Assembly: GCA_022708385.1 (NCBI GenBank)
Contig: JAKIYU010000127.1
Span: 1 to 7,493, forward strand
Source: Bacteroidota bacterium
GTDB lineage: Bacteria > Bacteroidota > Bacteroidia > Bacteroidales > PXBB01
Reading direction: 5' to 3'
DNA length: 7,493 nt
Shown one piece after another: positions 1 to 6,300 of this stretch. Both the position numbers and the translations under genes were made by a program. The notes beneath the pieces are model-generated. The model ran no database searches. It was given only the letters and a program-made list of their open reading frames with translations, and had not been told where the DNA came from. Within the stretch, counting starts at the first letter, position 1. Each line of letters starts with the position of its first letter.

Positions 1-3000
1 GGTATCTTCTCCAAAACTCAGCATTAAACATTATGACGCAAAACAAAGCATAGTCGGCTTTAAGCTTAATGGATTTTTAAAGAAGGATATAAATGCAAAC
101 AATATAACCGGCACATACCTGACAGCGCCAGAAAGCTACAGAATGATGCATAAGGGCGCTCCCGACTTGCCGGCATATTCGTTTTCCTACATAATTCCCG
201 GAAATAAGGCATGGGATATTACAGTAACAAATTCAAAATACACCGATTATCAAGGCGTTGATATATTACCATCAAAAGGAAACTTGTACCGTAATGTGAA
301 CCCGGATGATGTGCCATTTGTATATGGCCCTGTATATCAGCAGGACAAGTTCTTCCCTGGCACCATGAGCGAAACCTCCGAACCTTATACATTCAGGGAT
401 TTCAACGGACAGGTCATGCGTTTTTATCCTTTTCAGTACAACCCCGTGCGTAAAATACTTCGGGTGTATCACACTATCGATTTTACGATTACTGAAGGGC
501 AAAAGTCAATACCAGACGACAACCTGATTACTAAATCCCCGAATCGTGGATTAAACAGAGAGTATCAACGCATTTATGAGAACCATTTTTTGAACTATTC
601 GCAAATTGCGGCGCAAAAGTACACACCCCTTGATGAAAACGGCAGCATGCTTGTTATATGTCATAGTGCTTATATGACTGCTATGCAGCCCTTTGTTCAA
701 TGGAAAAACACTATTGGATTACCGACAAAACTGGTTGATTTAACGACTATTGGCAACACCCCTACCGCTATAAAAAGTTACATTCAAGCAGTTTATGACA
801 CAACCAACCTTACCTATGTGTTGCTCGTAGGCGATGCGGCACAACTTACAACCAATACCATAAGTGGCTACCATTCAGACAATGCTTACGGTTACCTGAG
901 TGGCAATGATTCATACCCCGAGATATTTATTGGCCGTTTTTCTGCCGAAAATATCTCTCATGTCAGCACACAGGTTGAAAGAACAATAAATTATGAACTT
1001 GCACCTGCCCTTCAGCCCGGTCTGTTTAACAAAGCTATGGGTATAGCTTCACAGGAAGGCCCCGGTCACGATAACCTTTACGATTACAAACATGTCAGGC
1101 GCATAAGAGACTCTTTGTTAAACTACAACTATGTTTTTGTCAGCGAGCTTTACGAAGGATCGCATGGCGGATTGGATGCGTCAGGAGATCCGGTTCAGGC
1201 ACAGGTATTTTCTGAATTTAACTCCGGCGTTGGCCTTATTAACTACACCGGACATGGCTGGGATCAGGGCTGGGGCACATCGGGCTTCAGCAATAGTGAC
1301 GTGGACGCTCTTACCAATACTAAGATTCTCCCTTTTATTTGGTCGGTAGCTTGTGTTAACGGTAATTTTGTCAGCACCACATGCTTTGCCGAAGCCTTTC
1401 TGAGAGCAACACACAACAATGAACCTTCGGGGGCCGTTGCCGTATTAATGTCAACGGCAAATCAAAGCTGGAATCCCCCTATGTGCGGACAATTAGAAAT
1501 GAACAATATACTTACCGAAAGTTTTTCGAACAACATAAAAAGGACCTTTGGCGGCCTTTCTATTAACGGGTGCATGAAAATGAACGATGACTACGGTACC
1601 GGTGGCGCTGAAATGACAGATACATGGACAATCTTTGGCGACCCTTCGCTTATGGTACGAACCGACGACCCTGACTCACTTATAGTTACTCACAATACCA
1701 CCATATTTACTGGAGCATCGTCCCTGTTAATACAATGTCCTAACGAAGGCGCTTATGTTTGCCTAACCATAAACAACGAAATCATTTCAACGGGAAAAAT
1801 TCAGGGTGGTAATGCCCTGCTTACTTTTCAACCCCTTTCGGTAATAGACACCATAACTGTCGCAGTTACTGCCTATAACCATATCCCTTATATCGGAGAG
1901 GTGTTAATAATTCCTCCGGCAGGGCCCTATGTCATTTTTAATTCCCAAACCGTAAATGATGCTTCCGGCAACAATAACAATCAGGCGGATTACAATGAAA
2001 CCGTTCTCCTGAATGTGCAACTTAAAAATGTAGGCATCAACAATGCCGATAGCGTGTGGGCAGTGCTTTCAACATCTAGTCCGCATTTAACGATTAACAA
2101 CGCACAAAATGTATGGGGCGACTTCAATCCTTCGCAACAAAAAATACTCAACGATGCTTTCCAGATTACTTTTTTGGCTAATGCACCGGATGAGTTTTCA
2201 AATGTCATGAACCTGAGTGTTCACGATAAAAATTCAAATACATGGCCTTCTTCCTTTATTCTGAAGAACTTTGCACCCCGCTTTTCTGCATTGCCTACAC
2301 TGACCATAAATGATACAAACGGAAACAACAACGGTATAGCAGACCCGGGAGAAACGGTCACTATAAACATAATGCTTTCCAATATCGGGCATTCCGGCAT
2401 CAATAACGTAACAACAAGTATTGCGACATCCAGTCCTTATATTAACATAATCAACAACACATATAATAGTTGTTTACCTTTCGCTCCAGGACAAACACAA
2501 GGCACAAACTTTCTTGTTACCATAGAGCCTTCAACACCCTTAGAAACCAATGCCGTTATTGATTATACTGTTAATGCAGGCCCTTACAGTATTAACGCAC
2601 AGTACACAATAACCATAGGTGTGCTTCCGGTTTTGTGGATGCGAGACACTACGATTTATGTATGCGATTCCTATTTCTATGATTTTCACGGCCCTGATGA
2701 AAACTACGTTAACGACGAAACTTTCACAGCTACTTTATTCCCAACGCCTGTTGCAGCACCCATGCAAAATTATTTGCAGGTAGAGTTTCTTGAATTTGAA
2801 GTAGAGGAAAATGACTGGGATGGTGGCTGCTGGGACGAATTAAATATTTACAATGGCCCAACCATTAACTCTCCCTTGATTGGAACTTATTGCGGAAACA
2901 ACTGGCCACCCCTAATAATATCCACACATCCAACAGGAGCGCTTACTTTTAAATTTACCTCGGATAATTATATTGATATGGGCGGATGGAAGGCCCGGGT

Positions 3001-3295
3001 AAGTTGCCTAAATGTATTGGGTACAGAAACAGAAGCAATGACACCTTTATTACAAATCATCCCAAATCCTGCCACCGGTAAAGTTGTTGCTCAGTTTACA
3101 CCCATAAGCAATTCATCAAATATTAAAATTTTCAATAGTATAGGTGCGCTTATTTACAGCAAAGAACTAACAACGTTTCCAGGTTATCTCAAAACTCACA
3201 ACCTTGATGTTACGAAATTTAAGCCCGGAATGTATTATGCCAATATTGATGAATCCTTTAAAACCACATCTTCTAAGCTAATTATCATCAAATAA
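1..3295 (+). CDS. Arg-gingipain-like secreted cysteine protease (family C25), 5' end outside the window
   Basis: A predicted cell-surface or secreted endopeptidase exported by T9SS. The frame is open from base 2, giving 1097 residues (numbered here from that codon). The Met codons at 143/146 are internal, since gingipain propeptide sequence precedes them. Residues 1-206 are the C25 propeptide, about as long as that of RgpB, so probably little more than the signal peptide is missing. Residues 207 to about 553 are the caspase-like catalytic domain: His418 in NYTGHGW, Cys451 in SVACVNGNF (33 apart, as in RgpB), Glu352, and Asp361 plus Trp490, which align with the arginine-binding Asp163 and Trp284 of mature RgpB. 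Next come an Ig-like domain (about 555-637), two related beta-sandwich repeats (about 639-757 and 762-875), a CUB-like domain (about 883-1002) and a sorting domain (about 1015-1097). Family membership is secure; Arg specificity is inferred from the pocket residues. Confidence 0.95.
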   Translation, partial: VSSPKLSIKHYDAKQSIVGFKLNGFLKKDINANNITGTYLTAPESYRMMHKGAPDLPAYSFSYIIPGNKAWDITVTNSKYTDYQGVDILPSKGNLYRNVNPDDVPFVYGPVYQQDKFFPGTMSETSEPYTFRDFNGQVMRFYPFQYNPVRKILRVYHTIDFTITEGQKSIPDDNLITKSPNRGLNREYQRIYENHFLNYSQIAAQKYTPLDENGSMLVICHSAYMTAMQPFVQWKNTIGLPTKLVDLTTIGNTPTAIKSYIQAVYDTTNLTYVLLVGDAAQLTTNTISGYHSDNAYGYLSGNDSYPEIFIGRFSAENISHVSTQVERTINYELAPALQPGLFNKAMGIASQEGPGHDNLYDYKHVRRIRDSLLNYNYVFVSELYEGSHGGLDASGDPVQAQVFSEFNSGVGLINYTGHGWDQGWGTSGFSNSDVDALTNTKILPFIWSVACVNGNFVSTTCFAEAFLRATHNNEPSGAVAVLMSTANQSWNPPMCGQLEMNNILTESFSNNIKRTFGGLSINGCMKMNDDYGTGGAEMTDTWTIFGDPSLMVRTDDPDSLIVTHNTTIFTGASSLLIQCPNEGAYVCLTINNEIISTGKIQGGNALLTFQPLSVIDTITVAVTAYNHIPYIGEVLIIPPAGPYVIFNSQTVNDASGNNNNQADYNETVLLNVQLKNVGINNADSVWAVLSTSSPHLTINNAQNVWGDFNPSQQKILNDAFQITFLANAPDEFSNVMNLSVHDKNSNTWPSSFILKNFAPRFSALPTLTINDTNGNNNGIADPGETVTINIMLSNIGHSGINNVTTSIATSSPYINIINNTYNSCLPFAPGQTQGTNFLVTIEPSTPLETNAVIDYTVNAGPYSINAQYTITIGVLPVLWMRDTTIYVCDSYFYDFHGPDENYVNDETFTATLFPTPVAAPMQNYLQVEFLEFEVEENDWDGGCWDELNIYNGPTINSPLIGTYCGNNWPPLIISTHPTGALTFKFTSDNYIDMGGWKARVSCLNVLGTETEAMTPLLQIIPNPATGKVVAQFTPISNSSNIKIFNSIGALIYSKELTTFPGYLKTHNLDVTKFKPGMYYANIDESFKTTSSKLIIIK
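2..619 (+). other. Gingipain propeptide region and predicted maturation junction
   Basis: This stretch encodes the N-terminal inhibitory propeptide of the first protease, with the typical GAPDLPAYSFSYIIPG segment around codons 52-67 and ILPSKGN further on. The junction is placed between Lys206 and Tyr207 because the sequence after it, YTPLDENGSMLV, closely resembles the mature N-terminus of RgpB (YTPVEEKENGRMIV, recalled from memory). RgpB has Arg at the position occupied here by Lys. The exact cleavage point is inferred by similarity. Confidence 0.75.
1915..2625 (+). repeat. Two tandem Asn/Asp-rich beta-sandwich repeats within the first gingipain
   Basis: Two consecutive units of roughly 115-120 residues (about nt 1915-2270 and 2283-2625) share the same opening. 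The first has NDASGNNNNQADYNET followed by VLLNVQLKNVGINNADSV; the second has NDTNGNNNGIADPGET followed by VTINIMLSNIGHSGINNV. Both then have a short strand with STSSPH/ATSSPY and an N-rich loop. The D-x-NGNNNG-x-x-D-P-G-E loop looks like a calcium-binding loop and is common in secreted Bacteroidota hydrolases. The first copy has lost the PGE part. The role is probably structural, as stalk or adhesion modules, but this is not shown. Confidence 0.75.
2650..3006 (+). other. CUB-like domain of the first gingipain
   Basis: Residues about 883-1002 match the pattern of bacterial CUB-like domains. They open with a Cys and FYDFHGPDENYVNDE, followed by strands with a conserved F-L-E-F-E-V-E core. Then come CWDELNIYNGP, the LIGTYCG turn, a LTFKFTSDN strand, and the closing GGWKARVSC. 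Four Cys residues (in YVC, GGC, TYC and VSC) could form two disulfides. CUB domains usually mediate protein or glycan binding, often with calcium. Here the domain may bring the protease to its substrate; that role is inferred. Confidence 0.8.
3044..3292 (+). other. T9SS type A C-terminal sorting domain of the first gingipain
   Basis: The last 83 or so residues open with LLQIIPNPATG, the usual start of this domain. They continue with NIKIFNSIGALIYSKEL and FKPGMYYANI, and end in a basic-hydrophobic strand, KLIIIK. Such domains direct passage through the outer membrane by T9SS and are normally removed by the sortase PorU, which can link the cargo to anionic lipopolysaccharide. Whether this protein is anchored or released cannot be told. 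Confidence 0.92.
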
Positions 3296-3318
3296 CATAA
3301 CACATAAATATTTGTATT
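3296..3318 (+). other. 23-bp spacer between the two gingipain genes; no promoter or terminator seen
   Basis: The spacer is A/T-rich and too short for a terminator plus a Bacteroidota promoter. A second in-frame stop (3298-3300) closes the frame of the downstream gene, so 3319 is the most upstream possible ATG. No GGAGG-like ribosome binding site is present, which is normal in Bacteroidota. The close spacing supports one transcript for both proteases. Confidence 0.7.
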
Positions 3319-3378
3319 ATGTATAAACACCATACACTAACTGCCGTTTTTCTATTAGCAGTATGGCTGCTTTCAGCC
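3319..3378 (+). other. Sec signal peptide of the second gingipain, Gln at +1
   Basis: The protein starts with a short basic n-region (MYKHH), a hydrophobic core (LTAVFLLAVWLL) and a small-residue cleavage motif, S19-A20, followed by Gln21. Signal peptidase I is expected to cut between Ala20 and Gln21. No lipobox Cys is present, so this is not a lipoprotein. The Gln at +1 agrees with the tendency of Bacteroidota exports to expose an N-terminal Gln that is then cyclised to pyroglutamate. Confidence 0.9.
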
Positions 3379-6300
3379 CAAACAAACCGCTATGCAAATA
3401 TAGGCAAAAACAACCTGATCATAAAGGAAAAAACAGATTTTAAGTTACGCGCTATAAACCAAACCGAAGACATTGATTTTTCAACGGTATCAACGCCTGG
3501 CGGCACATTTACTGCGCTGACTATTCCGGGTCATACAGGCATTTACGAAGTCGGCCGACCACAATTACCTGTCGTTTCAAAACTTATCGAAATTCCCATA
3601 CGTGCAACCCCAGTTATTTCCATAAAAACTATGACCTTCAAAGATATTGATTTGAAAAAAACCGGATATCCTCATAAAATAATACCTTGCCAGCCATCTT
3701 ACTTTAAAAACACTGATTCTGCGGATATGATTTTCCAATTTGATGAAGCTTTTTACAATAAGGACACACTAAATTTTAACAAACTCGTAAATATTGAGGA
3801 AAACGGTATTATAAGGGGTATTAGAACAGGGCGGTTAGTTATTTCTCCCCTAACATATAATCCTGCAAAAAACATCCTGAGAGTCTATAAAAGAATTGAA
3901 TTTGAAATTGCTTTTCAAAATGCTGACCTGCCCACTACAAAAGAGCTTAAACGAAAGTATTACAGTCCTGCCTTTTCAGCCATTTACGCATCTCTCATTA
4001 ATTATACACCTCCTGTAAAAGAGTCAATTACAACCTATCCCATTACCTATGTTATCGTATCGCCACAAACTTTTCAGGCAACACTGCAACCCTTTGTAGA
4101 ATGGAAAACAAAAAAAGGATTTAAAGTTATTGAAGCATATACAAATAACAGCGCAGTTGGCACAACAACGACCAGTATAAAATCATATCTTAAGGGACTG
4201 TACGACAATGCCACACCGGCCAATCCGGCTCCCAGCTATGTGCTTTTTGTTGGCGACGTGGCGCAAATTCCATCATTCAGCGGTACTACAGGCTCACATG
4301 TAAGCGACATGTATTATTGTGAGTATAACGGAGGCAGCGATTATATACCCGATGTATATTACGGTCGTTTTTCTGCCACATCGGTTGCACAACTCCAGCC
4401 ACAGATTGACAAAACACTTTTGTATGAAAAATACATGATGGATATTACCTCATATCTCGATACAGTTGTATTGGTTGCCGGAGCCGATGCAACCTACGGC
4501 CCAACCCATGCCAATGGCCAAATTAACTATGGCGCAAACAATTATTTCAACGTTTCCAACGGCATCTATTCAAACACCTATTTGTATCCGGCCTCCTCAA
4601 GCTCTGCAGCGCAGATACGTGCCGATGTGGGCAAAGGTGTCGGATTGGCAAATTATACAGCCCATTGCAGTTCAAGCGGTTGGGGCGACCCCTCATTTAC
4701 TACTTCTCATATCCCTGCCATGTCGAACTCCAACAAATATGGTTTAATGATTGGCAATTGCTGCCTTTCAAACAAATTCAACGACAGTGAGTGTTTTGGC
4801 GAAGGTTTGCTCAGGGCTGTCAACAAAGGTGCTGTAGGATATATAGGCGGTTCAAACAACACCCTCTGGGACGAAGATTTTTACTGGAGTGTGGGGTTTA
4901 CTTCAAACATTAATGCCAATACCACTTATCAAAACACAGGACTGGGGGCTTACGACAGGGTTTTTCACACCCACAACGAACCAGAAAGCGACTGGTACAT
5001 CAGCAATGCGCAAATCATTTTTGCCGGCAATCTTGCCGTTCAGGCCAGCTCTTCATCGAATAAAAAATACTATTGGGAAATTTATCATCTTATGGGAGAC
5101 CCTTCTCTGATGACTTACCTGCATGAACCAACACCCCTTTATGTAACTTATAACAACCCCATTATTGTTGGGGAAACAACACTTGCAGTATCTACAGAAC
5201 CCGGTGCTTATGTGGCCTTGTCGAACAACAATGTACTCCTTAGTGCTGCTTTAGCAGATGTGAATGGGATTGCCCATTTAACTTTCGATCCTTTCCTTAC
5301 GCCAGACACAGCAGATATAGTGGTTACTAAGCAAAATAAAATTCCTTTTCAAGGCACATTAAAAATTATTGAAATTACTCTTGCCCTTGATGCTTGTGTG
5401 GCACAAATTATTGAACCCTTAAACCAATACAATTGCACAGGAATAAATGTGTCCCCCAAAGTTGTCATCCGAAATATGGGACTTAATACACTTCAAACAT
5501 TAACTCTTAAATATAAAATTGATAACGGTAATACCTTTCAGTATATTTGGAATGGCACTTTACCCAGTTTAGGCACCGACACAATTTCTTTGCCTCCTTT
5601 CAGTCTTATGCAAGGCAACCACCTTATAAAAGTTTTCTCTTCACAACCCAACAACAACACAGATCTAAACTTACTTAACGACACTCTTGTCAAATCATTT
5701 ACTGTTAACAATTTAACTGTTAACGCCCTCTTTGGCATATCCGATACTACTTTTTGCAATGCACCTGCCACAGTTGGCTTTACCAATATGAGCACAAATG
5801 CTCAGAATTACCAATGGGATTTCGGCGACGGTTATATTTCAACCGAGGCCGGCCCCACACACACATATCAGAATGTCGGACAATATACCGTTTCACTTAC
5901 TGCCAATGCCGGTATATGCGGCAGTAATACTTACACTTTCCCTATTGATATCAGTGTGGGTCTTCCCGCTCCAATAGTTACCGATGCCGAAAATTGCGGC
6001 CCTGCCGCTCTTACTCTTCAGGCTTCGGGTTACAGCAATATCAACTGGTACTATACACCCATGACACCGGTGCCATTTTTTAACGGCAACTCATACACCA
6101 CACCCTTGCTCGATACCACCACTACTTATTATGTGCAGGGGACCTTGGCTAACCCGGTAAAAAATACAGGTAAGCCCGATAGTTCTGGAAGCGGCGGTTA
6201 TTACAACAATGCCTCAAATGTACATTACTTAATCTTTAACAATTATGTGCCGTCAAAATTACTAACAGTAAAGGTATATGCCAGTGGCACCGGAAACCGC

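Noticed and set aside
143..148. ATG ATG as the start of the first gingipain
   Set aside because: The same frame is open from base 2 and encodes propeptide-like sequence, and the protein from 143 lacks any signal peptide. The true start lies upstream of the window.
1181..1414. Antisense and out-of-frame open frames of 60-93 codons across both protease genes
   Set aside because: All lie fully inside well-conserved C25 or beta-domain coding sequence and show no recognisable protein features. They are shadows of the real frame.
3305..3314. A/T-rich TAAATATTTG before the second gene as a Bacteroidota -7 element (TAnnTTTG)
   Set aside because: The best register, AATATTTG, misses the first T, no -33 TTTG is placed properly, and the element would sit 4 bp from the ATG, leaving the transcription start inside the gene.
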